Part shown: positions 24,092-30,329 of the stretch, piece after piece
Layout: the number at the start of each line of letters is the position of its first letter
Position numbering within the stretch: the stretch's first letter is position 1
Origin: Paucidesulfovibrio sp036541255
GTDB lineage: Bacteria; Desulfobacterota; Desulfovibrionia; Desulfovibrionales; Desulfovibrionaceae
NCBI GenBank assembly: GCA_036541255.1
Contig: JAZHDD010000071.1
Coordinates: 1 to 36,604, forward strand
DNA length: 36,604 nt
Direction: 5' to 3'
The notes under the pieces: generated by a model
What the model was told of the DNA's origin: nothing
Database searches by the model: none
What the model saw: the letters and a program-made list of their open reading frames with translations, nothing else
Position numbers and translations under genes: made by a program

Positions 24092-25515
24092 ACTGCTACC
24101 TGCACGCGGCGGTTAATGGGTCTGGCGCTGGACGTTTTGGCGGGTTTCGTGGGCGGTCCCTGGGCACGGAGGGCCGCATATTGGAGGCCGTCATGGGGAT
24201 GCGAAAATTGATTCTTGTCGGGTTCGTCGGTGAACCGCTCCGTGCCGGAAACGGCTATGCGGCGGTATCGGTAGCCACCAAGAAAGCCCCGGCGGATGGT
24301 CGGAGCGCCCTTGCGCGAAAGCAGAAAGCCGGGCTCTCCATCGACCATTTGCGACAGGAACCCGGCCACGGCTTCACGGCGGGGGAGAAAGGCGTTTGTG
24401 TATGCGGGGATCGGCTTGAACCCGGCGGCCACCAACTCGTCAAAACAGGTCCGCTCATCCGTCTGGGCCCGGCCCGAGCCTGCGGGGTCACAGGATAAGA
24501 CAATGGGCATACCCGGATACTCGGCGGCCAGATGCGGCGTCAGAACGCCCCGTGCGAACTGTCGGATACCCATATCCACGGCCACACACTCGGACAGGAT
24601 GCGGAGCTGGTTGCGGGGGGATAGTTGGGTAATGGCTGCGGCGGGGGTCAGGCCGAAGTCCACGCCGATGATCAGCGGGACGTTTGAAATTGGCTTGAGG
24701 ATTTCGACGGAATGCACGTCATCGTTGTACTCGGAATAGACGGGCTTGCCGTCCTGCACGCTGCCGTAGAGGCCCTGGACATAGACCTTGCACCATTCCA
24801 TGGTCTTGCCCTGGACGGCTTTCAGGTAATAATCGTAGCCGATTTCCAGATTCTCTATGTTCTCGGCGGCGGGGTTCGGCTGCCAACCAAGTTCCGGGGA
24901 GTACAGGAGCGCGGCGGGCTGTGAGAAGAATTCCCAATCCAGGGGCGTTTCTTCTTCGGCCATGCGATACCACCAGTGATCTGTATCCGGTGAGTTGGTG
25001 TCCATGATGATGCCCGAAAAATTGAACCCGCCCTCCTCTTTCGAGGGGAAGCGGTTCACGCGGCCGGTCAAACCGTCCAAAATAGCTTTCGGGATTTCGC
25101 GGGCCTCATTCAGCCAGGCGCCAGTAAGTTCGAGAGAGAGCAGCTTCTTGACGTGATCGGGGCGGTCCAGGGCCAGGAACATGAGTTCCAGTTCCATCGT
25201 GGTGCCGTCGGGCAAAACCTTGACCCACACGCCGTTGATCGGCGCGTTATTGAGGTTCAGGTGCATGACATGATCAGGGACCCATGCCTGCCAGGTCTTG
25301 ATCGTCGTCGAGCGCAGTTCGCCGTAAGTGTTCCGCACCACGGCCCACCGCGAACGGCGACGGCCCCGCGAGTTGGGAATCTGGTCATGGGACCGCATGA
25401 TGATCTCAAGGCAACAGCCCACGGACTTGCCGGAACCGATAGGCCCTTTGATCCCACGTACAAATTTGTCGGAGTTGTGAAAAAGCTCGCCGGTAGGAGA
25501 CGGGTAGTAATCCAT
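24088..25515 (-). CDS. terL: Terminase large subunit (475 aa)
   Basis: The ATPase domain has Walker A GPIGSGKS (residues 24-31) and a Walker B-type strand LELTGAWLNEARE (about 128-140, Glu after the Asn). The C-terminal nuclease domain shows IIGVDFG (Asp286), LSCDP (Asp343) and a late acidic site in HPHDGLQYAA, consistent with the RNase H-like metal-binding triad. It cuts concatemers and drives DNA through the portal. It shares one base with the terS stop and overlaps the portal start by four bases. Length is typical. Confidence 0.93.
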   Translation of the reverse strand: MDYYPSPTGELFHNSDKFVRGIKGPIGSGKSVGCCLEIIMRSHDQIPNSRGRRRSRWAVVRNTYGELRSTTIKTWQAWVPDHVMHLNLNNAPINGVWVKVLPDGTTMELELMFLALDRPDHVKKLLSLELTGAWLNEAREIPKAILDGLTGRVNRFPSKEEGGFNFSGIIMDTNSPDTDHWWYRMAEEETPLDWEFFSQPAALLYSPELGWQPNPAAENIENLEIGYDYYLKAVQGKTMEWCKVYVQGLYGSVQDGKPVYSEYNDDVHSVEILKPISNVPLIIGVDFGLTPAAAITQLSPRNQLRILSECVAVDMGIRQFARGVLTPHLAAEYPGMPIVLSCDPAGSGRAQTDERTCFDELVAAGFKPIPAYTNAFLPRREAVAGFLSQMVDGEPGFLLSRKGAPTIRRGFLGGYRYRRIAVSGTERFTDEPDKNQFSHPHDGLQYAALRAQGPPTKPAKTSSARPINRRVQVAV

Positions 25516-26039
25516 CAGGATTCCCCCTCTTCCGCTGCGAGGCTCTTCTTGGCCCTGCGATGGACGTTCAGAACGTGGATGTCGCCGTTCAGATTCAGGG
25601 AGTCGTTGAACATGCCCAGATGCCTGGCCACAGAGTCGAGGGCTCCCTTCTTGTCGGCGAGCTTGATCTTCTGGAGCTTGGACTTTCCTTCCGCGTCCAC
25701 GGACACCTCCATGCTTGTGATGGCGGCCGCAACGTCGCGGGGGAGTTTGTGGACTTCGATCAGGTTGCCCTTGTCGTCGTAAAAATCTTGGGGGTTGTGG
25801 AAGGCGAGCTTGGAGTATTCGAGCAGGACGCGGTCTTGGGATATTTCGGTGCGCTCGGCGCGTTTTTGCTGTGCTTCGGCAAGCGCAATTTGAATTTCAA
25901 CTTTTTTCAACAGCCGTTCACCCTGCGATCCAGCCGTTCGCGCAGAGTACCCGGCCCGAATCGCGGCTTGTGTCGCGTTCAGGTCGATGAGGTATTCCGC
26001 CACAAATGCGGCTTGTTTCGGCGTGAGCTTCCCGGCCAT
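25515..26039 (-). CDS. terS: Terminase small subunit (174 aa)
   Basis: I choose ATG 26039 (MAGKLTPKQAAFVAEYLIDL), with AGGGG five bases upstream, over a longer frame to 26117. The opening 'L-T-P-K-Q-x-x-F-V-x-E-Y', then NATQAAIRAGYSARTAGSQG, is the signature of the Terminase_2 family: an N-terminal HTH that binds the packaging site. A central helical oligomerisation segment (ALAEAQQKRAERTEISQDRV) follows, then a beta-containing C-terminus. First gene of the late operon; its promoter must lie within 26040-26293, opposite the plus-strand module. Confidence 0.9.
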   Translation of the reverse strand: MAGKLTPKQAAFVAEYLIDLNATQAAIRAGYSARTAGSQGERLLKKVEIQIALAEAQQKRAERTEISQDRVLLEYSKLAFHNPQDFYDDKGNLIEVHKLPRDVAAAITSMEVSVDAEGKSKLQKIKLADKKGALDSVARHLGMFNDSLNLNGDIHVLNVHRRAKKSLAAEEGES

Positions 26040-26195
26040 GTGATCCCCTGAAATCCGCTCCCCGATCACCGGCCGCGCTCTTTGGCCACGCTGGCTTTTG
26101 TATTTTTCCGGGCACACGACCGGGGGGCAGATTTGCGGAGGACCTTAACCCATTGTGGTGACTACATTCTGGTCACGGAGTTCATATTTTTTGAA

Positions 26196-26211
26196 GTTTT
26201 TTTAAAAAAAC
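26196..26211. promoter_or_regulatory. 16-bp perfect A/T palindrome in divergent intergenic region
   Basis: GTTTTTTTAAAAAAAC is a perfect palindrome with rigid A tracts. It lies between terS (minus) and the small-gene module (plus). A weaker inverted repeat GTGAC/GTCAC is at 26158-26176. A-tracts here could act as an UP element for the late promoter or a protein site; I cannot identify a convincing minus-strand -35/-10 pair. Confidence 0.45.
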
Positions 26212-26224
26212 GTGATTTTCTATA

Positions 26225-26253
26225 TTGACGAGCACGCAATGCGTGCATATTGA
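26225..26253 (+). promoter_or_regulatory. Promoter with palindromic operator for the small-gene module
   Basis: TTGACG at 26225-26230 matches a -35 box; AT-rich candidates for -10 follow at 26246-26253 (CATATT or TATTGA). Between them is the palindrome GCACGC-AAT-GCGTGC (26232-26246). A repressor bound there would block polymerase. The HTH protein encoded four genes downstream is the natural candidate for autoregulation. Confidence 0.6.
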
Positions 26254-26293
26254 GGGCTTGCAAACTTAAAAAATAACACCCCAGGAGGACACC

Positions 26294-26581
26294 ATGAGCA
26301 TGATCGAAACCCAGATAGCTACACGAGTAGTCAACTCCCTGCTGGACGCGGGCTACACGGTAGGCGTCAATGACGGCGAAGAAATTACGGTCAGGCGGTC
26401 CACGGATCGCACGGAAATTATGGCAGCGCTGGAAACCACGGACGAGGATTACATCCTGGCATATGATGCGACGACCGGCCGAAATATCAGTTGGGTCTGG
26501 CTTGTATGGGGGAATGACGAGGACCTGATCACCGATTACACGGTGAATCTTGAGCCGGTAGTCGGGGAACTGATCTACTAA
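26294..26581 (+). CDS. Acidic phage protein, first gene of small-gene module (95 aa)
   Basis: AGGAGG at 26283-26288 precedes the start. The sequence MSMIETQIATRVVNSLLDAG, then YTVGVNDGEEITVRRSTDR, is a conserved small phage/plasmid protein I have seen without known function; it is acidic, with an aromatic strand (SWVWLVWGNDED). ATG at 26300 is an alternative start. It is first behind the palindromic promoter, and a GC-only hairpin (26591-26607) follows it. Confidence 0.75.
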   Translation: MSMIETQIATRVVNSLLDAGYTVGVNDGEEITVRRSTDRTEIMAALETTDEDYILAYDATTGRNISWVWLVWGNDEDLITDYTVNLEPVVGELIY

Positions 26582-26590
26582 GCGCATAGG

Positions 26591-26607
26591 GGGGGGCTGT
26601 GCCCCCC
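26591..26607 (+). terminator. GC-only hairpin between two small genes
   Basis: GGGGGGC (26591-26597), loop TGT, GCCCCCC (26601-26607): a perfect 7-bp stem directly after the stop of the 95-residue gene, without a T run. It more likely protects mRNA or reduces read-through than ends transcription. Confidence 0.5.
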
Positions 26608-26624
26608 TCGCAAGGAGTCTCATC

Positions 26625-26789
26625 ATGATAAATGACCAAGAAAAGATCATTATCCAACGTGCCGTAGATGCGGCGTTGTCGTTTGGGCGTGGGCTCCTGA
26701 CGACCGCGAAGGAAGAGCTTGAAGATTACGGCTACGAGTGGACCGACGAACACGAAAAATATACTTTTGAAACTTACGTAAAAAATTGA
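26625..26789 (+). CDS. Small acidic protein (54 aa)
   Basis: This short gene starts with ATG 26625, AAGGAG eight to thirteen bases upstream, and reads MINDQEKIIIQRAVDAALSF, then TAKEELEDYGYEWTDEHEKY. It is a strongly acidic, mostly helical protein without Cys. It lies between the 95-residue and 66-residue genes in the same direction. No family is recognised. Small acidic proteins in a repressible module are typical of phage accessory (moron) functions, including anti-defence proteins, but nothing here proves that. Confidence 0.7.
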   Translation: MINDQEKIIIQRAVDAALSFGRGLLTTAKEELEDYGYEWTDEHEKYTFETYVKN

Positions 26790-26807
26790 AGCAAACCGGA
26801 GGATGAC

Positions 26808-27008
26808 ATGAAGATCACAAATGACACAACGATCTACCAGATTGCAGAACTGATGGGGCCGGAGGCCGACGAACTGGACGGGCGCATCATGATGAGCCTG
26901 ATTTCCCGCGAGTGCATCGTTGATACCGAAGAGGTTTCCGAGGACGATTGGCTGGCGATGATTGACGAAGCGCAGGCTATCCGCCGCCGCGAGTATGAAG
27001 ATGCCTAG
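26808..27008 (+). CDS. Small acidic protein upstream of HTH gene (66 aa)
   Basis: CGGAGG precedes the start by five to ten bases. The product starts MKITNDTTIYQIAELMGPEA and contains DTEEVSEDDWLAMIDEAQAI; it is acidic and helical. The 3' end overlaps the HTH gene start by eight bases, so the two are translationally coupled. No recognised family. The tight link to an HTH gene is the most informative feature. Confidence 0.75.
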   Translation: MKITNDTTIYQIAELMGPEADELDGRIMMSLISRECIVDTEEVSEDDWLAMIDEAQAIRRREYEDA

Positions 27009-27375
27009 CCCCCACGACATCCGCGAGGCCCGCCACCGTGCGGGCCTGACGCAAGCCCAAGCCGGGGCGTTGATAGAGGCATCGCGCAGAACATGGCAGG
27101 ATTGGGAGACAGGGCGGCGAAACATGCCCGGCGCGAAGTGGGATTTGTTCAACCGCAAGGTAGAGGGGGGGGAGGGGAGCGCAGAATACAAGGTGCATCT
27201 GAATTCGGAGCATGGTCAGCCGGAGGCGACGGAAATACGCTATTCGGATACGGAATTCGGTATCAAGAAAATTGCGGGCGCGGCGCTGAAGTCGTGGGCA
27301 ATGGAAGCGATTTTCTTCCGGCGCCTGGGCTTCGATGAGCACGGCCGTGCCGGATACGACAGGATCAGCCTTTAA
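27001..27375 (+). CDS. XRE-type helix-turn-helix protein (124 aa)
   Basis: I prefer ATG 27001 (MPSPHDIREARHRAGLTQAQ), with GAG seven bases upstream; ATG 26995 is possible. Residues about 4-50 form an XRE-like HTH: IREARHRAGLTQAQAGALIE, then SRRTWQDWETGRRNMPGAKW. The C-terminal half is a separate small domain with a Gly-rich linker (VEGGEGSAEY) and no known catalytic motif. It overlaps the acidic gene upstream. It could autoregulate the module through the palindrome at 26232-26246, or act on the late promoter facing the other way. Confidence 0.75.
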   Translation: MPSPHDIREARHRAGLTQAQAGALIEASRRTWQDWETGRRNMPGAKWDLFNRKVEGGEGSAEYKVHLNSEHGQPEATEIRYSDTEFGIKKIAGAALKSWAMEAIFFRRLGFDEHGRAGYDRISL

Positions 27376-27391
27376 GCCGGAGGATGGAACG

Positions 27392-27688
27392 GTGAAAAAG
27401 CCAGAATTAACGAGCGAGAATTTCAAAAAAGCCGTGTTCGAGAGTATCAACGTGGGTCCGTTGGAATTTCTGACCCCGGTTGATCATCACGGAAATACCC
27501 TGATCACGGACAGGCGAGTGGTGGGATTCCGCGATGCGTTTCTGGGCGTCATTACCCCCGGCGGATTGCTCCAAACGCGATGTGAAAAGGCAAGGACGCT
27601 CATTGTCCGTGCGTATCAAGAACACAAGTCGGAGACGACCGAATCACAGTATCACAACCGCTTTGTCGCTGCATTCAGGGATAACTGA
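27392..27688 (+). CDS. Last gene of small-gene module (98 aa, GTG start)
   Basis: GTG at 27392 has a perfect GGAGG eight bases upstream (27379-27383); an in-frame ATG at 27335 would lie inside the HTH gene and has no such site. The protein reads VKKPELTSENFKKAVFESIN, then VDHHGNTLITDRRVVGFRDA; it is mixed alpha/beta, with a His pair and several Arg. No family is recognised. It ends 24 bases before the strong terminator at 27712. Confidence 0.7.
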   Translation: MKKPELTSENFKKAVFESINVGPLEFLTPVDHHGNTLITDRRVVGFRDAFLGVITPGGLLQTRCEKARTLIVRAYQEHKSETTESQYHNRFVAAFRDN

Positions 27689-27711
27689 AGCATATCGCAC
27701 AAGATGACAAT

Positions 27712-27742
27712 GGCCGGGTTCACTCCCGGCCTTTCTTTTTTC
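27712..27742 (+). terminator. Strong Rho-independent terminator
   Basis: GGCCGGG (27712-27718), loop TTCACT, CCCGGCC (27725-27731), then TTTCTTTTTT. It closes the plus-strand small-gene module. It overlaps the last codons and stop of the convergent minus-strand gene (stop at 27720-27722 lies in the loop). The T tract serves the plus strand only. Confidence 0.9.
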
Positions 27743-28019
27743 TGGCCTGCCGCGCTGTCTCGTAACAGCACCCTGCCAATGCCGCCAATTCGCGCACGCT
27801 CATCACTCCGTCGTCCAGACGCTTGGCGCGGTCCCGTTTGGATTCGAGCGTATGGGGGATGTGTAATTTTTCGCCCGGTCCCTTGAGCGTGTGAACGTCC
27901 GCCAGCAGGCCGGGGTGCCGCGATTCGAGAATTCCCCAGACCTGCGCGTCTACTATGTCCTGTGCCTTTTTACGGCCCTGGCAGTTGTCGGCACCTATGA
28001 TGTCGTGGGTAGTAGTCAT
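27720..28019 (-). CDS. Protein with C-terminal HTH-like segment (99 aa)
   Basis: Begins MTTTHDIIGADNCQGRKKAQ and ends with SVRELAALAGCCYETARQAR plus a Lys-rich tail, which looks like a short HTH or replication-initiator-type DNA-binding segment. The middle (AQVWGILESRHPGLLADVHT) is helical. It is the last gene of the early minus-strand operon and its end is shared with the convergent terminator. The start overlaps the upstream stop by ATGA. A regulatory role, for example late-gene activation, is possible but unproven. Confidence 0.65.
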   Translation of the reverse strand: MTTTHDIIGADNCQGRKKAQDIVDAQVWGILESRHPGLLADVHTLKGPGEKLHIPHTLESKRDRAKRLDDGVMSVRELAALAGCCYETARQARKKKGRE

Positions 28020-28276
28020 TGCGTTGGCTCTTCGTTTTGCTCCGGGTAGAAAATACCCACGGGCAACACCTCGTTGCCAAACTCCCCGTCATCGTCGAAC
28101 ACATGGAGAATTTGCGCGTTCTTGCGTGGCCATTTTCCAATTTCAATTCCGTGGCGGACGATTCTGAATTCTTCGACCGTCTGGAACACAAACAACTTGC
28201 ACCAAAACGCGGTTATGCGCGGATCGGCTCCGGCGTAGTCGATTGGTCCCTCGTCAGTGTAGTGTGCGAAAATCAT
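28016..28276 (-). CDS. Small early protein (86 aa)
   Basis: I use ATG 28276 (MIFAHYTDEGPIDYAGADPR), with GGAGG seven bases upstream, not the longer frame to 28396. The protein is mixed, with FWCKLFVFQTVEEFRIVRHG and a Pro-rich acidic end. It is coupled to both neighbours by ATGA overlaps. No family is recognised. Confidence 0.65.
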   Translation of the reverse strand: MIFAHYTDEGPIDYAGADPRITAFWCKLFVFQTVEEFRIVRHGIEIGKWPRKNAQILHVFDDDGEFGNEVLPVGIFYPEQNEEPTQ

Positions 28277-28443
28277 GGCCTGACCTCCAGTTGCAGCACC
28301 TCGGTTATCCCCTGCGCGAGGTCCATAGCCTCCTCCCAGGGCAGGACATGTTCTTCGCCCCGGATGATCACATTGACCTTGCCGGGCGATAGCCATTTTG
28401 CTCCGGTGCGTTTGATCGGTGGGGTATGCTCGTGTTCGCTCAT
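28273..28443 (-). CDS. Small early protein (56 aa)
   Basis: ATG 28443 has GGAGG ten bases upstream. The protein reads MSEHEHTPPIKRTGAKWLSP, then VNVIIRGEEHVLPWEEAMDL, a small alpha/beta fold with a His-rich N-terminus. It lies one base after the preceding gene and overlaps the next start by ATGA. Not recognised. Its first five codons and leader resemble those of the neighbouring 63-residue gene. Confidence 0.65.
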   Translation of the reverse strand: MSEHEHTPPIKRTGAKWLSPGKVNVIIRGEEHVLPWEEAMDLAQGITEVLQLEVRP

Positions 28444-28444
28444 A

Positions 28445-28636
28445 TTAATTCGGCCTCCTGCGTCCCAGAAATTCAAAAATGATTGGCCCAACATAGTGAA
28501 CTTTCCTGTATCCAGCCCGCTCAGAAAAAAGGACGGTATGCGACTTACGGCTTTCAACGCGAAGGCCGTAGCCCAGGGCGCGGAATAACAACCCGTCGCT
28601 ATTGATTCGGATGGCAAGGACGTCGTATTCGCTCAT
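28445..28636 (-). CDS. Small basic early protein (63 aa)
   Basis: ATG 28636 has GGGAG nine bases upstream. It reads MSEYDVLAIRINSDGLLFRA, then LGYGLRVESRKSHTVLFSER, and is basic, with a mostly beta pattern and a basic C-terminus (FLGRRRPN). The 93 bases upstream (28637-28729) contain no gene I can support. Function unknown. Confidence 0.6.
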   Translation of the reverse strand: MSEYDVLAIRINSDGLLFRALGYGLRVESRKSHTVLFSERAGYRKVHYVGPIIFEFLGRRRPN

Positions 28637-28729
28637 ATTTCAATTCTCCCGCGTTTAAACCTATTCACCTTCCCGTTTATCGACTTTCGCGCTAGAAACG
28701 CTCTCGCGGCTCCCTGGTGCGAAATTTGC

Positions 28730-29137
28730 CTATGCTGGCTCTATTGTGATTTCGTATCGTGGATGATCGGAATAAAACTTCCGACATGTGGCAGAGACGA
28801 TCTGCTTATCGTCCTTCCAGAAGATGCCATTGAAAACATCCTCAACGTGCTTCAGGATGTTCGAAGCGTCTGGTTTTTTATCCGGGCGAAGCTCCCCGGT
28901 CCTGGCTTGCGCGGCCTTCTTCTTGGGCATACTGGCCGGAATAGGCATGTAGGCATCTACAATGAGTTCCAACGGGCAGATCAACAGCTCGCTGGGCCGG
29001 TACTGAACGGCGAAGGCGAGAAGGCGGTTTTCGTTGGCTTTCTGTTTTGGAGCCTTGTAGGTCCGGGAAAAGCCCCCTATGGTCGCGTGCCGGGCCCGCA
29101 TTTGGGCGACGGGTTCGATTGGGATTGTGAATTTCAT
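28730..29137 (-). CDS. rusA: RusA-type Holliday junction resolvase (135 aa)
   Basis: I take ATG 29137 (MKFTIPIEPVAQMRARHATI), which overlaps the upstream stop by ATGA. The active-site block KKPDASNILKHVEDVFNGIF, then WKDDKQIV, places Asp90, Asn93, Lys96, Asp109 and Asp110 in the usual RusA order. A Pro/Lys-rich loop (IPASMPKKKA) precedes it. RusA is a dimeric endonuclease that cuts four-way DNA junctions; in phages it resolves branched replication or recombination intermediates before packaging. Length is normal for the family. Confidence 0.9.
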   Translation of the reverse strand: MKFTIPIEPVAQMRARHATIGGFSRTYKAPKQKANENRLLAFAVQYRPSELLICPLELIVDAYMPIPASMPKKKAAQARTGELRPDKKPDASNILKHVEDVFNGIFWKDDKQIVSATCRKFYSDHPRYEITIEPA

Positions 29138-29484
29138 GCCTGCATCCCCTCGCGCTTTGCGTTGAACAGCGCCCGGGCCAACCATTCGATTGCGGCCTCC
29201 CGGCAATAGTGCAATGTGCCCTCGGCTTCGACCGGATCAATGGCCCATAGGCGGATGTGGACAAGCTCGTGCAGAATGTCGAGTTCCAGCGGGTCGTCTA
29301 CGTCGGTCAGGTCGCACTCTCGCCAAACAAAGATTTCTGCCCGCTCCATCTGGGGTTGGACAAATGTTTCCGCGCAGCACTCTTGTTCGTGCCGAGGCTT
29401 TTCTCCTATCGTGATTTCCCAGGCGTGAAGCCCGAGCCGTGGCTTCCAATATTCGACCATGCGTTCCGGTTCGGTTTGCGTCAT
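29134..29484 (-). CDS. Zincin-like HExxH protein (116 aa)
   Basis: LHELVHIRLWAIDPVEAEGT holds an HExxH motif (His72-Glu73...His76), with Glu96 or Glu100 (CREAAIEWLARAL) available as third zinc ligand. The upstream strand PRLGLHAWEITIGEK suits a small SprT- or ImmA-like fold. Such short proteins occur in phage early operons; substrates are unknown. It overlaps both the DUF1660-like gene and rusA by ATGA. It could be a protease acting on a host or phage regulator, or an inactive metal-binding protein. Confidence 0.7.
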   Translation of the reverse strand: MTQTEPERMVEYWKPRLGLHAWEITIGEKPRHEQECCAETFVQPQMERAEIFVWRECDLTDVDDPLELDILHELVHIRLWAIDPVEAEGTLHYCREAAIEWLARALFNAKREGMQA

Positions 29485-29609
29485 TTGCCACCATCCAGCG
29501 TTTTGAATTCAAACTTTCCGCATCGCGTGCATTTGCGCGTGATACACAATCCCCTGCGCCACCCTTTCCAGTTGTGCCCGAAGATCAGGCATAGAAACTT
29601 GTTGATCAT
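29481..29609 (-). CDS. DUF1660-like Cys-pair mini-protein (42 aa)
   Basis: This very short gene reads MINKFLCLIFGHNWKGWRRG, then LCITRKCTRCGKFEFKTL. Cys7, His12, then Cys27 and Cys30 fit the prophage DUF1660 plan (C-x-x-x-G-H-x-W ... C-x-x-C-G), a small zinc-binding unit. GGAGG lies four bases upstream. The start overlaps the preceding stop and the stop overlaps the next start (both ATGA). Confidence 0.7.
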   Translation of the reverse strand: MINKFLCLIFGHNWKGWRRGLCITRKCTRCGKFEFKTLDGGK

Positions 29610-29788
29610 CTGCCCTCCATGGCCTTGCGCCTCATGCGTTCGGCCCGTTGTGTCACCCGCTCCGGATCATCGAGAATGCAGGACGCTTGCCCGTAGATAA
29701 CTTTGTGACCGCACTTGTCCGTCATCCAGGCGTTGCAGGGTTCTTCCAGACACTCGGGGCGGGGCGGTCTACCAGTGCTCTTCGTCAT
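29606..29788 (-). CDS. Cys-rich small protein (60 aa)
   Basis: I choose ATG 29788 (MTKSTGRPPRPECLEEPCNA), with GAGG about six bases upstream, although it lies 20 bases inside the previous gene. Four Cys (CLEEPC, then KCGHK, then SCILDD) suggest a zinc site. The C-terminus is basic (VTQRAERMRRKAMEGR). It overlaps the mini-protein downstream. Function unknown; it belongs to a run of three Cys-rich proteins. Confidence 0.6.
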   Translation of the reverse strand: MTKSTGRPPRPECLEEPCNAWMTDKCGHKVIYGQASCILDDPERVTQRAERMRRKAMEGR

Positions 29789-30329
29789 AGCGGTCCTCGT
29801 AGCCGTCATATCGTGCGGGATCGGGTTCTTTTTCGGCCGCCTTGGCGCCGTCCATGTGCCCGTGGGCCTTTTCCCTCGCCGCCGGGCTTGCTGGTCCCGT
29901 TGTGTCTGGCTTGGTGCTACGCCAGCCCTTGAGCTGCATGTCGTGGAGTGATGCCCGGCCCACTTTGCCGGTACTGCCCCGGTAGCAGCGGCAGAACACA
30001 CAGGCGGTTTCCTTCCGGCCGTTCTGGGTCCGCTCAAGGAACAGGATGCCGTTCTCGCACGCGGAGCATCCGCTTTGTTCCGCTCCGGCCGCCTTGTCCG
30101 GATTCTCGCGCAGCCAGATTTGAAATTTTTCCCTGAAAGCCTTGGGCATGTTCCTGGGGCGTGCGTCTACTTCGTCCGTGATCTTCTCGACGATGAATTC
30201 CACGGCTTCGTCCGGGATGTGTTTGACCTTGTCGAGCCAGGCCATTTTCGTGTGCATGGGCACGTCTTTGACGCCCCCAAGAAACGAGCTGATCCGGTTC
30301 ACGGCGTGGAAAAAGGTTCCTTCGGTCAT
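29769..30329 (-). CDS. Zinc-finger protein next to the replication initiator (186 aa)
   Basis: ATG 30329 has AAGGAG seven bases upstream and overlaps the initiator stop (ATGA). The N-terminal part is helical (MTEGTFFHAVNRISSFLGGV, then MAWLDKVKHIPDEAVEFIVE). Two Cys pairs, CSACENG and CVFCRC, about 20 residues apart form a probable zinc ribbon; the C-terminus is charged and disordered. Its position directly after the initiator is where phages often keep a helicase loader or primase-associated factor, but there is no Walker motif, so it is not a DnaC-type ATPase. Confidence 0.65.
   Translation of the reverse strand: MTEGTFFHAVNRISSFLGGVKDVPMHTKMAWLDKVKHIPDEAVEFIVEKITDEVDARPRNMPKAFREKFQIWLRENPDKAAGAEQSGCSACENGILFLERTQNGRKETACVFCRCYRGSTGKVGRASLHDMQLKGWRSTKPDTTGPASPAAREKAHGHMDGAKAAEKEPDPARYDGYEDRYDEEHW

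Noticed and set aside
28637..28729. Operator-like CTCTCGC within a small early-operon gap
   Set aside because: Only seven bases match the operator half-site and there is no partner, so chance is likely.
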